The notes: generated by a model from the sequence alone, not told the origin. Counted from the stretch's first letter, positions 1-5,951 are shown. The stretch: 7,210 bases of DNA from JBHHYR01 sp046757585 (GCA_046757585.1 JBHHYR010000203.1:1-7210); one strand, 5' to 3'. Numbers and translations are program-made.

Positions 1-354
1 CCTCGTCCACCGCATCGCCCGCACCAGCCTGGTCAACCCGGGATGCTGCGGGCGCAGGGCGGTTCGCAGGCGGCCTCACGGCCCCGCCGCACCGTTCACC
101 AGCCTCGTCCACCGCATCGCCCGCACCAGCCTGGTCAACCCGGGATGCTGCGGGCGCAGGGCGGTTCGCAGGCGGCCTCACGGCCCCGCCGCACCGTTCA
201 CCAGCCTCGTCCACCGCATCGCCCGCACCAGCCTGGTCAACCCGGGATGCTGCGGGCGCGGGGCGGTTCGCAGCCGGCCTCGCGGCCGGCCCACCCCGTG
301 CATCAACCACGGCCGCCGCACCAGCCGCACCAACCGCGGCAACCGGGCGGGGGT
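1..354 (+). repeat. 102-bp in-frame tandem repeat array
   Basis: Units start at 1, 103 and 205 with a period of exactly 102 bp (34 codons). Units 1 and 2 are identical over all 102 bases. Unit 3 matches for about the first 54 bases, then diverges. A partial fourth unit (307-354) is recognisable mainly at protein level. Identical inner units beside diverged terminal ones suggest recent expansion by slippage or unequal exchange. The array probably continues upstream of the window. Confidence 0.95.
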
Positions 355-357
355 TAG
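1..357 (+). CDS. 3' end of a His/Pro/Arg-rich tandem-repeat protein (5' end outside window)
   Basis: The frame is open from base 1 to the TAG at 355-357, so this is the C-terminal 118 residues of a gene that begins before the window. It consists of a 34-residue unit, starting PRPPHRPHQPGQPGMLRA and ending RRTVHQ. Two units are identical, the third is diverged in its second half, and a partial fourth ends in PGGG. Composition is His, Pro, Arg, Gly and Gln, with no predicted membrane segment or catalytic motif, so this part is probably disordered. Each unit contains a Met, so the first ATG seen (43) lies inside a repeat and is unlikely to be the true start. His-rich tails can bind metal ions or nucleic acid, but nothing here proves either. 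The next gene begins 101 bp downstream on the same strand, so co-transcription is possible. I do not recognise the family. Confidence 0.55.
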   Translation, partial: PRPPHRPHQPGQPGMLRAQGGSQAASRPRRTVHQPRPPHRPHQPGQPGMLRAQGGSQAASRPRRTVHQPRPPHRPHQPGQPGMLRARGGSQPASRPAHPVHQPRPPHQPHQPRQPGGG

Positions 358-382
358 GAGCAGCCGGCCATTATTCGAAACC

Positions 383-443
383 CCGCACTTAGGCTCTGCG
401 AAAGTACGGGAGCACCGCCCCGACTCGGTGGGGCCGTCGGTGC
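383..443 (+). promoter_or_regulatory. Two adjacent possible RNA hairpins in the leader of the 4Fe-4S gene
   Basis: Hairpin 1 pairs 383-390 with 402-409 (7 of 8 positions) around an 11-base loop. Hairpin 2 pairs GCACCG (412-417) with CGGTGC (438-443), and continues as CCCC (418-421) with GGGG (430-433) across a 4-base bulge. They fill most of the gap between the repeat gene and the 4Fe-4S gene and end 15 bases before its ATG. There is no U-run, so this is not a classical intrinsic terminator. It could be an attenuator, a structured 5' leader or a processing site. I compared it with remembered riboswitch cores, including c-di-GMP GEMM, and found no match. Confidence 0.3.
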
Positions 444-458
444 GACAGGTAGACAGTG

Positions 459-1991
459 ATGGCAACACGACCCATCTCACGGGCTGCGCGCTGGCGGATT
501 GCCACACTGGTGCTCGTTCATCTATTGATCGCGGCGCACATCGTGCATTGGAAGCTCGCGGGCACGTCATTGTCGTCCATTCAACTCAGCAACGCCGGGC
601 GATTCGTCGCCGAGGGGGTTGCTACTGCAGCGTTGTTTTTGTTCGCCTTCCTGCTGCTCGCAACACTGGTGTTCGGGCGGTTCTTTTGTGCCTGGGGCTG
701 CCACATGCTCGCGCTCCAGGAGGTGTGCCGTTTTCTGCTCGGTAAGATCGGCGTGCGTCCGAAGCTGCGCCGCTCACGCCTGCTCATGATCGTGCCCGTG
801 TACGCCGCATTTTACATCTACCTGCAGCCACTGTTCGAGCGGGCGTGGCTCGGCCGCGCCTTTCCGAGCCCGACATTGCAACTGACGTCGCGTCACCTGT
901 GGGCAGCGCTGCCCGGACCGATCGAAGGTGTCGCATTGGTTCTCATCGGTGGACTGCTTATGGTCTACACCCTCGGGGCGCTGAGCTTCTGCAAATACGT
1001 CTGCCCGTATGGCGCCCTGTTCGCGCTGGCAGACACGGCAGCGTTAGGCCGGATCCGGCTCATCGGAGAATGCGACGGGTGTGCGCGCTGCACCGCCGCC
1101 TGCACCACAGGCGTGCGGGTGCACGAACACGTGCAGCGTCTCAGCATGGTCGCCGATTCCGGCTGCATGCGCTGTCTCGAGTGCGTGAGTGCCTGCCCGC
1201 GGCGGGTCCTAGCGTACCGCTTCGGCCGTCCAGCGCTGACTGCCGGCAGCCGTGCGGGCCTCAGCCGTTACGCGTTCGCCTGGCGCGAGGAAGCGGGGAT
1301 GTTCACGGTCTTCGCGGTAAGTCTCTTCGCGTTCCACGGCCTGTATAATGCAATCCCCCTCCTGGTTTCCCTCGCCGCGAGCGTCGTCATCGCATACGTC
1401 AGTATCCTCACCGTACGGCTTGTGCAGCAACAGCGTGTGGCCCTGCGTGGCATTACTTTGAAGCGCGCCGGACGATTGTCGAAGGGGGGTGTGGTGTTCG
1501 TCGCCTGCGCAGCAGCTGTGTTTCTCGTGGTCGGCCACTCGCTGTTCATCCAATACCACCAACGACGTGCCGCCGCCGTGCTTCACGCACTCGGGTTTCC
1601 GCGCCAGCAGAGCGCGTACTCGGTGGCCCAACGACGGCTGCTACACACGGCAGCCGCGCATCTCAGCGCGTGCAGCCGATACGGGTTGGCTGACATCGCC
1701 GATTGGAACATGGGGCTGGCGTGGACGTATCGGGCCCTGGGAAACCCGCAGCTAGTGGAGCGCTACCTGCGCCGCGCGATCGCGCTAGACCCCACGCAGC
1801 CAGTGGCACATTTCAATCTCGGCAAGCAGCTCGCGCGCCAAGGGCGGCGAGGAGAGGCCGCGCGCGCGTTTGCCCAGGCGGTGCGCCTGGCACCCTCCCT
1901 GGCCTCGTTCGTCCCTGCCGATTACGCGGCCGTCCAGGAATCGAGAGCGCAGAAGTTGCCGCAGCACGCCAACGCCTTTCCGAAGCCTTGA
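459..1991 (+). CDS. Membrane-bound 4Fe-4S polyferredoxin (NapH/NosR/CcoG-like) with C-terminal TPR domain
   Basis: Probable inner-membrane electron-transfer protein of 510 residues. Hydrophobic segments lie near 12-30, 53-72, 109-122, 156-175, 281-296, 299-320 and 344-362. Two Fer4_5-type motifs sit at membrane edges: C77-AWG-C81 and C178-KYV-C182-P. They are followed by two ferredoxin motifs: C205, C208, C211, C215 and C236, C239, C242, C246-P, enough ligands for two [4Fe-4S] clusters. After the last membrane segment, residues about 415-482 form a TPR region (NMGLAWTYRALGNP, then HFNLGKQLARQGRRGEAARAF), probably for protein contacts. NapH, NosR and CcoG relatives pass electrons from quinol or FMN partners to periplasmic or assembly proteins; the partner here is unknown. 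The first motif has His82 where the family usually has Pro. ATG 459 was chosen; a GTG sits directly before it at 456. A weak AGG (447-449) lies 9 bases upstream of the ATG. General class is secure, exact role is not. Confidence 0.88.
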   Translation: MATRPISRAARWRIATLVLVHLLIAAHIVHWKLAGTSLSSIQLSNAGRFVAEGVATAALFLFAFLLLATLVFGRFFCAWGCHMLALQEVCRFLLGKIGVRPKLRRSRLLMIVPVYAAFYIYLQPLFERAWLGRAFPSPTLQLTSRHLWAALPGPIEGVALVLIGGLLMVYTLGALSFCKYVCPYGALFALADTAALGRIRLIGECDGCARCTAACTTGVRVHEHVQRLSMVADSGCMRCLECVSACPRRVLAYRFGRPALTAGSRAGLSRYAFAWREEAGMFTVFAVSLFAFHGLYNAIPLLVSLAASVVIAYVSILTVRLVQQQRVALRGITLKRAGRLSKGGVVFVACAAAVFLVVGHSLFIQYHQRRAAAVLHALGFPRQQSAYSVAQRRLLHTAAAHLSACSRYGLADIADWNMGLAWTYRALGNPQLVERYLRRAIALDPTQPVAHFNLGKQLARQGRRGEAARAFAQAVRLAPSLASFVPADYAAVQESRAQKLPQHANAFPKP

Positions 1992-2002
1992 GAGAGAGAG
2001 CT

Positions 2003-2014
2003 GTGCCGCGGCAC
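2003..2014. repeat. Perfect 12-base palindrome GTGCCGCGGCAC
   Basis: It lies 12 bases after the stop of the 4Fe-4S gene, with no spacer between the arms and no following T-run. It could be a protein-binding dyad, but it is short enough in GC-rich DNA to be chance. Confidence 0.35.
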
Positions 2015-2166
2015 GCTCGACCCCCATTACCGTGACGTGCCATGCGTGTCCTTCGCGAGCGTCGTTTGCCTGCCGTTGCGAAGCCCGGCCAAGGAGGCAG
2101 TGGGGGGAGGTGATTCCGCCCGAGCACGGTCCTCGACGCCGCGAGCGTGAAAGAGAGTTATAGTTG

Positions 2167-2330
2167 ATCCCCTCACCCCGACCCTCTCCCGGAGGGCGAG
2201 GGGGCACCCCTCTATATCTCCCCTTCGCAAGGGGAGAAGTAAACACGGGTTGAGGCAAATGTCGGAGTTCGCAGTCCGGATTACCTTCTCTTCCCCCTCG
2301 CCCTCCGGGAGAGGGTCGGGGTGAGGGGAT
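2167..2330. mobile_element. MITE-like palindromic element with 38-bp perfect terminal inverted repeats
   Basis: Bases 2167-2204 and 2293-2330 are perfect reverse complements over 38 positions. The arms begin ATCCCCTCACCCC and end GGGGTGAGGGGAT. Inside, TCTCCCCTT (2217-2225) pairs with AAGGGGAGA (2229-2237) around CGC. There is no open frame of note, so it is non-autonomous. The arm sequence resembles very widespread proteobacterial intergenic repeats of the CCCTCACCC...CTCTCCC type. No clear target-site duplication is visible. The transcript would fold into a long hairpin, which could also end transcription from both converging genes. Confidence 0.75.
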
Positions 2331-2402
2331 GAGACAACTCCGGGCCACCCCCCTTGGAGCCGCAATCTGAAGATAACAGCAACAGCGGCTCCTTTTCGCT
2401 TG

Positions 2403-2480
2403 CTCCCCCTTTGACATGGGACCGGGGAGAATTTGCGACCCGCCAACACATCCCCCTGCCCCTCCCTTGCGAAGGAGGGG
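2403..2480. repeat. Degenerate GC-rich palindromic repeat
   Basis: CTCCCC (2403-2408) pairs with GGGGAG (2424-2429). CCCCTCC (2459-2465) pairs with GGAGGGG (2473-2479), with a bulged C and the loop TTGCGAA region. Arm content resembles the inner hairpin of the element at 2167-2330, so this may be a decayed relative. It lies just past the stop of the minus-strand HAF gene. Confidence 0.35.
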
Positions 2481-2553
2481 GCCCGGTGGTTGACGCACCT
2501 GCGTTGCCTGAGCGAAGACCCTTTTCGATCTTCCGTTCGTTACCGATGCAAGG

Positions 2554-3609
2554 TTAGGGTGCGGGCGGGATGGCGCACGCGGAAGGCGGCGAAGCGTTCT
2601 TGCCGAGGAAACGCTTGCCATCGGCGCCGGTCTTACCATTGAAGGCAGAAAACGCCGTGCAGTGGTCGCGTACACCGGTAGTCAGCACGACGTTCACACT
2701 GCCCTGATCAGAGCCCTCGGAGAGGTCGTAGAGGAAATCGGTCGCGGCGCCACTGCCTCGGCAGACTGCCTTCATCCGCTTGCCATCCCTGATCAAGACA
2801 AGCCTGCAGGGCCCCTGGTCGAGCTCCGGATCCTTGTAGCGGTAGCCTCTCGGCTTCTCACCGAGGCCGAGCGCGCTCCAGTTTTCGCACGGAAGTGGTA
2901 AAGGACCCGTGTCCTGCCCCGACGAGACACTAAAGAAGCGGATGCTGGCCTTCACTGTCCCCGGCGGATCACCATTGCACCGCGGATCGTTGGCGGTCCG
3001 GCGCGCCCCAGCCATAACCGTCGCGTCCCATGCCACCCAGACACCTTTGTTCTTTTCCTTGTCATCGGGCACCTTGTTCTTGAGAAGCAGGCGTTTGCCC
3101 GTCAGGGGAATCAGGACTCGCGGGATCTCGGTGAGCGGCAGCGTGGCCACCCAGGCTCCGCTGTCGAAGCACGGAGGTGTGCCGTTGCAGGGATGATCAA
3201 GGTCGCCGAGGCCAACCATGCCCGCACTCGGCGTCCAGCGAAACGCCTCGACACCCGAGTCAGAGGTACTGCGTCCCACCACCACCATGCCGTCGGCCGA
3301 CACCGATCGCGCTGTGCTCTTACAGCCCTGGCTCCCGGCGCTACACAGCGCGCCCAGACTTTGGAGGCCGGCGGATGCACTCCAGCGAAACGCCTCCTGC
3401 TCCTGGTCGGTCGTGCCGAACCCCACCACTGTCGAGCCATCGGCTGACACACCCCACCCTTGGCTCGCGAAAGCCCCGCCCGGCAGATCGCCCAAGGGGT
3501 GGAAACTCGCCTGCGGGACGGCGGACGCAGGCGTGACCATGGCTAGCAGCGAACAGGCCGCCAGAGCCGCCTGGATCGCACGCGCCCCGGTTACAGCCTG
3601 AAGCCCCAT
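2554..3609 (-). CDS. Exported HAF-repeat protein with Cys-containing C-terminal module
   Basis: A 351-residue protein that begins with a Sec signal peptide: a hydrophobic stretch AALAACSLLAMV ending in ASA, with probable cleavage after residue 30. Two HAF-type repeats follow, each with the pattern LG-L, VSADG-VVG, EAFRW (residues about 39-76 and 84-125). A third begins at GLGDL (133) but loses the pattern. From about 168 (LTGKRLLLKNK) to the end is a separate module with Cys at 211, 241, 268, 283, 317 and 345 and the phrases GYRYKD and DQGPCRLVL. I recall similar modules in exported proteins of uncultured bacteria but cannot name a family. The mature protein has about ten Cys, compatible with disulfides outside the cytoplasm. 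ATG 3609 was preferred over GTG 3660 because it gives a normal-length signal peptide; neither has a strong ribosome site. Binding or surface function is a guess. It is transcribed towards the MITE-like element. Confidence 0.72.
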   Translation of the reverse strand: MGLQAVTGARAIQAALAACSLLAMVTPASAVPQASFHPLGDLPGGAFASQGWGVSADGSTVVGFGTTDQEQEAFRWSASAGLQSLGALCSAGSQGCKSTARSVSADGMVVVGRSTSDSGVEAFRWTPSAGMVGLGDLDHPCNGTPPCFDSGAWVATLPLTEIPRVLIPLTGKRLLLKNKVPDDKEKNKGVWVAWDATVMAGARRTANDPRCNGDPPGTVKASIRFFSVSSGQDTGPLPLPCENWSALGLGEKPRGYRYKDPELDQGPCRLVLIRDGKRMKAVCRGSGAATDFLYDLSEGSDQGSVNVVLTTGVRDHCTAFSAFNGKTGADGKRFLGKNASPPSACAIPPAP

Positions 3610-3956
3610 AGCGTACACGATCAGACCGCCAGCGGCGCGCAGTGTCCCCGCGCCAAGCACGCCTCGGTCTTCTTGTTACGGCGGCGTGCTTCTCGGCCGT
3701 CGCGCGACAGCAGCGTGACTTGCGCCGAGAGGCGAGAGCCGCACCCGCACTGGCGGGCGGCCCTTGTACTCGAGATGCCTTGCCACATGTCAATCGGGCA
3801 ACCGTTTTTCCCCTACTGCCGCCGGTGAGGTGTGTCAATACGAATTATCGGACGGGGCACGGGGCTTACCGGATGGATGGCAACGAGGACGACTTCGCCG
3901 GCGCCCCACCAACCGCTAGCGAGGTCACGCTGTGTAGAGCTGTCCCCAGGACGCCC
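3610..3956. other. Upstream region of the HAF gene, no gene seen
   Basis: About 347 bp between the VOC gene stop and the HAF start, both on the minus strand. The plus-strand frame crossing it (3642-4532) is mostly antisense to the VOC gene and has no recognisable domain. The only candidates for signals are two minus-strand TTGACA hexamers. I see no repeat or RNA gene. Confidence 0.5.
3788..3838 (-). promoter_or_regulatory. Possible sigma-70 -35 elements for the HAF gene
   Basis: The minus strand carries TTGACA twice, read from 3838 to 3833 and from 3793 to 3788. The second is followed by TACAAG after a 19-base spacer; the first has only TAGGGG at 17 bases. Either would give a long leader of more than 140 bases before ATG 3609. 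The -10 matches are poor. Confidence 0.2.
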
Positions 3957-4448
3957 TCATTCGAGGCCGGAGCCTCCGTAGCGGGTGGCGGCGCCAGTGC
4001 CGCCCGGGCCCAGCCGGCCACCGGGACCCAGATGGCCCTTGCCGGGAACGTGGTTCACCTCCACGCGGATGCCGTCCGGATCTTCGAAAAGCACCGAGTA
4101 GTACCCGGGGGCGAACATTGGCCCATCCTCGGGCGGGTGGATGATGCGCACGTCGAGTTCGTCGACGAGGAAGCGGTAGATCGCGTCGACGTCCTCCCGC
4201 TGCCGAGCGCGAAAGCAGAAATGATGCAAGCCGGAGCGGTTCTGGTCGAAGCGGACTTCCCGGCTCTCCCGCGGCGCCTCGCGCACCAGGATCCCCGTGC
4301 GGCTCCCGATGCAGTAGACGACCCCATCGCCCTTGATGAGCGTCTTCATCTCCAGGAAATGGCAGAGTTTCTCCCAGAACGGGAGGCAACGGTCGGGATC
4401 GGTCACCGTCAGTTGGATGTGCGCAATGCCGTTCACTTCAACGCTCAT
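3957..4448 (-). CDS. VOC-superfamily (glyoxalase/dioxygenase-fold) metalloprotein
   Basis: A 163-residue cytoplasmic protein with one vicinal-oxygen-chelate domain. The first βαβββ unit starts at GIAHIQLTVTDPDR (His10) with PFWEKL. The second unit starts at GLHHFCFRA (His75/76) and ends FEDPDGIRVEVNHV (Glu130). His10, His75 or 76 and Glu130 fit the usual metal ligands. The family covers glyoxalases, epimerases, extradiol dioxygenases and drug-resistance proteins; substrate cannot be told from sequence alone. After the domain there is a Gly-rich tail (136-163, with GPGG twice) that is not part of the fold. ATG 4448 is chosen because GGAGG lies 7 bases upstream and the VOC fold begins right after; an in-frame extension to 4562 adds an unrelated Arg-rich stretch. 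Third-position bias is high GC, like the neighbours. Confidence 0.88.
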   Translation of the reverse strand: MSVEVNGIAHIQLTVTDPDRCLPFWEKLCHFLEMKTLIKGDGVVYCIGSRTGILVREAPRESREVRFDQNRSGLHHFCFRARQREDVDAIYRFLVDELDVRIIHPPEDGPMFAPGYYSVLFEDPDGIRVEVNHVPGKGHLGPGGRLGPGGTGAATRYGGSGLE

Positions 4449-4455
4449 GGGATCG

Positions 4456-4460
4456 CCTCC
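4456..4460 (-). promoter_or_regulatory. Shine-Dalgarno GGAGG of the VOC gene
   Basis: A perfect GGAGG on the minus strand with a 7-base spacer to ATG 4448. It decides the start against the longer in-frame reading. A TATAAG (4470-4465) just upstream lacks a matching -35 box, so I do not call a promoter. Confidence 0.7.
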
Positions 4461-4497
4461 GAATCTTATATCCAACGGACGTCGCGCTCCCCGCTTT

Positions 4498-4692
4498 TCA
4501 TGTTCGTGCGGGGCTCGCGAGCGAACAAATAGAGGCCAGCTGGACCTCGGGCAACGTGGCAAGCATTTCCGCGAGCTTCCGCGCCACGTTCTGCTGTTGC
4601 TGACCGCTCATGCGCCGGTAGTATAGCATGCGCGCCGCGTCTTGGATCAACGCCCAACAGAAGAACGAAGCGTTATCGGCTGCAGAAAGCAT
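4498..4692 (-). CDS. Small hypothetical protein, doubtful
   Basis: A 64-residue frame from ATG 4692 to TGA 4498, upstream of the VOC gene on the same strand. The composition looks protein-like: helical stretches such as ALIQDAARMLYYRRM and NVARKLAEMLATLPE, and mostly G/C third positions. No ribosome-binding site precedes ATG 4692; a TTG at 4734 would lengthen it. I recognise no family. It could be a real small gene, the tail of a decayed gene, or chance. Confidence 0.28.
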   Translation of the reverse strand: MLSAADNASFFCWALIQDAARMLYYRRMSGQQQQNVARKLAEMLATLPEVQLASICSLASPART

Positions 4693-4792
4693 GCAAGAGA
4701 GCACGCAGCAAGCAGTGCCACGGGCGCAGCGCAAGCTGCTGAACTGGCAACATGTTCATGCCCCCTGGCCTTCCCGAAGCTCTGCCTGCTAG
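4691..4792 (+). pseudogene. Short frame running into direct repeat copy A
   Basis: A 33-residue frame, MQESTQQAVPRAQRK and onward, ends at the TAG inside repeat copy A with the peptide PWPSRSSAC. The fragment at 5782-5883 ends in the same frame of copy B with PWPSRRPAC. The upstream part may be the 5' stub of a gene interrupted by the repeat, but I do not recognise it and it has no good ribosome site. It overlaps the doubtful minus-strand frame by two bases. Confidence 0.18.
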
Positions 4793-4860
4793 GCTGCGGC
4801 CGGTCGCAACGGTTGGCAATCTGAGCTGGCAGTCTGCAAGTAGGTCAGCAGAGAGTTGGG
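4754..4860 (+). repeat. Direct repeat copy A (about 107 bp)
   Basis: It aligns with 5844-5951 with 12 substitutions and one single-base gap. Shared blocks include CCTGGCCTTCCCGAAG, GCCTGCTAGGCTGC and GAGCTGGCAGTCT. It holds two small possible hairpins: GCCT/AGGC (4784-4794), and GCCGG (4799-4803) with TTGGC (4813-4817). It ends at GTTGGG, 8 bases before the ATG of the amidotransferase chimera. Seven of about 33 amino acids differ in the shared open frame, so it does not look protein-coding. Confidence 0.9.
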
Positions 4861-4868
4861 CTGCACCA

Positions 4869-5771
4869 ATGGGGCAAGTGGCTGATTCAAAGCTCGTAGG
4901 GGTTATCGGGGATCTGAGTGCCTCTCGTCCTACCCACGTCGCCACCAACCAAGCCATCGGCCACGCGGCTGCCATCCTCGCGGTCCGTGCCGACATTACG
5001 TGGATTCCAACGCCGGAGCTTGTCGACGCTCCGGCAGAGACACTTGCGCGATTCGATGGCATCTTCGTTGCGCCAGGCAGCCCCTACGCCAGCATGGAAG
5101 GGGCACTTCGCGGAATCCAGTATGCTCGGCAGAATCGGGTACCCCTTCTCGGCACATGTGGCGGCTTTCAGCACGTGGCACTTGAGCTTGGGCGGAACGT
5201 GTTGGGTCGAAAGCACCTCCAGCACGCGGAGTACGACCCTGATGCTCCCGAGCTTCTCATCGAGAGACTCGAACGCTCGCTTTCGGGCAAGCGCGCACGG
5301 GCCAAGCTCGCGCAGACCGGGAGCTCGGTGGAGCTACGAACCGCCGATGCGGAGGACTCTCTGCCCTGGGATGCTGACTTCTTTGATGCCATCACCCTCA
5401 CGGGAGTTCTGCACCACTTTTTCAGACCGAAGGACGCTCTCAGTGAGGCCCATCGGGTATTGCGTCCTGGAGGCCGACTCCTCTTGATCGACCCTTGCTT
5501 TTTCCGGCCAGTGCGCCAGATTCTCAACCTGGCGCTTCGTATCGCTCCTCACGATGGCGACTTCCACTTCTACTCGCCAGGAGAAGCGACCGGTCTTTTG
5601 GCTGCGCTCGGATTCGAGGTGAGGCGGACGCACCGCGTGGGGTTGTGGGCATTCCTTGCGGACGCGCTCAAAGCAGGCCTTCCGAAAACAAGCGAAGACA
5701 CCGGCAGAAAGAGTGCGCCGCCGACAGGGCGATCAACCGTGACGTGTCTGCTCGGCCGACCGGGACGTTGA
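4869..5771 (+). CDS. Chimera: CTP-synthase-like glutamine amidotransferase N-half fused to SAM methyltransferase C-half
   Basis: A 300-residue frame. Residues about 9-140 match the family named for the CTP synthase C-terminal region (a class I glutamine amidotransferase, some members selenoproteins). Landmarks are GVIGDLS, FDGIFVAPGSPYASMEGALRG, GTCGGFQH with nucleophile Cys97, RNVLG and HAE (119-121). The second half of that domain, with its catalytic His/Glu, is missing. From about 142 (RARAKLAQTG) the sequence is the back of a class I methyltransferase: VELRTADAE, FFDAITLTGVLHHF, ALSEAHRVLRPGGRLLLIDP, FYSPGEATGLLAALGF. Its first half, with the SAM-binding glycine motif, is missing. The join is near base 5290 and in frame. 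Both halves lack essential parts, so catalysis by either is doubtful. It is probably a recombination product; an expressed fusion cannot be excluded. ATG 4869 is preferred over an in-frame ATG at 4752 because the latter would translate repeat A. Confidence 0.7.
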   Translation: MGQVADSKLVGVIGDLSASRPTHVATNQAIGHAAAILAVRADITWIPTPELVDAPAETLARFDGIFVAPGSPYASMEGALRGIQYARQNRVPLLGTCGGFQHVALELGRNVLGRKHLQHAEYDPDAPELLIERLERSLSGKRARAKLAQTGSSVELRTADAEDSLPWDADFFDAITLTGVLHHFFRPKDALSEAHRVLRPGGRLLLIDPCFFRPVRQILNLALRIAPHDGDFHFYSPGEATGLLAALGFEVRRTHRVGLWAFLADALKAGLPKTSEDTGRKSAPPTGRSTVTCLLGRPGR

Positions 5772-5781
5772 GGATACGCGT

Positions 5782-5883
5782 ATGGCCGCCAAGCCTACGG
5801 AATGGCGGCTCGACGATGCCGCCACCGAGTACTACGAAGCCCAGTTCGTGCCCCCCTGGCCTTCCCGAAGGCCCGCCTGCTAG
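5782..5883 (+). pseudogene. Truncated methyltransferase N-terminus ending in direct repeat copy B
   Basis: The frame gives MAAKPTE followed by WRLDDAATEYYEAQFVP, then PWPSRRPAC and a TAG inside repeat B. The pattern W-L-(x)-AA-(x)-YE-(x)-VP resembles the start of SAM methyltransferases of the type that continue with a helix and the glycine-rich SAM motif. Here coding similarity stops at the repeat boundary, after about 23 residues. AGG at 5771-5773 is 8 bases before the ATG, so the stub retains a plausible ribosome site. It follows the chimera stop (5769-5771) closely. Identity rests on a short stretch. Confidence 0.4.
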
Positions 5884-5951
5884 GCTGCAGCCAGTCGCAA
5901 GGGCTGGCAATTTGAGCTGGCAGTCTACAAGCAGGTCAGCAGATAGTTGGG
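5844..5951 (+). repeat. Direct repeat copy B (about 108 bp)
   Basis: Second copy of the repeat at 4754-4860, about 88% identical. It has a perfect GGCCTTCCCGAAGGCC dyad (5858-5873) and a perfect GGCTGCAGCC palindrome (5883-5892). The stem that is GCCGG/TTGGC in copy A is GCCAG (5890-5894) with CTGGC (5904-5908) here, so two G-T pairs became A-T and G-C. It ends in GTTGGG, 47 bases before the PIN toxin start. Confidence 0.9.

Larger units (their letters stand above)
1992..2553. other. Convergent intergenic region, no credible gene
   Basis: This 562-bp stretch lies between the ends of two converging genes. It holds a short GA run after the 4Fe-4S stop, a perfect 12-base palindrome (2003-2014), a MITE-like element (2167-2330) and a degenerate palindromic stretch (about 2403-2480). 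The open frames crossing it on both strands have the irregular Pro/Arg/Ser-rich composition expected from GC-rich non-coding DNA. I see no clean terminator with a U-run for either gene. Confidence 0.7.

Noticed and set aside
412..443. Hairpin bases resembling the tail of a Cas9 tracrRNA
   Set aside because: Only a short GC-rich similarity around the CCGACTCGG dyad; there is no CRISPR array, anti-repeat or cas gene.
178..570. Minus-strand frame over the repeat array and leader
   Set aside because: It is a shadow of the 102-bp repeat and the 5' end of the 4Fe-4S gene, with no domain or ribosome site.
1785..2675. Long minus-strand frame of 296 codons
   Set aside because: It crosses the end of the 4Fe-4S gene, the MITE-like element and the end of the HAF gene; the product is low-complexity Pro/Arg/Ser sequence.
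3111..3452. Minus-strand frame inside the HAF gene, considered as a frameshifted remainder of the third HAF repeat
   Set aside because: Its product has no HAF pattern, and the main frame continues without a break into the C-terminal module.
3609..3660. GTG 3660 as the start of the HAF protein
   Set aside because: It would place 17 extra residues before an otherwise normal signal peptide; ATG 3609 fits better. The choice is not certain.
3642..4532. Long plus-strand open frame of 296 codons
   Set aside because: It is largely antisense to the VOC gene, which has a perfect ribosome site, metal ligands and a clear family. The plus-strand product shows no domain.
4652..4861. GCCCAAC (4652-4658) paired with GTTGGGC (4855-4861) as a full attC
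   Set aside because: The span of 210 bp exceeds known attC sizes and the sequences next to the boxes do not pair.
4752..4868. ATG 4752 as the start of the amidotransferase chimera
   Set aside because: The extra 39 codons translate repeat copy A, and the same repeat copy elsewhere shows many amino-acid changes, so it is unlikely to be coding.
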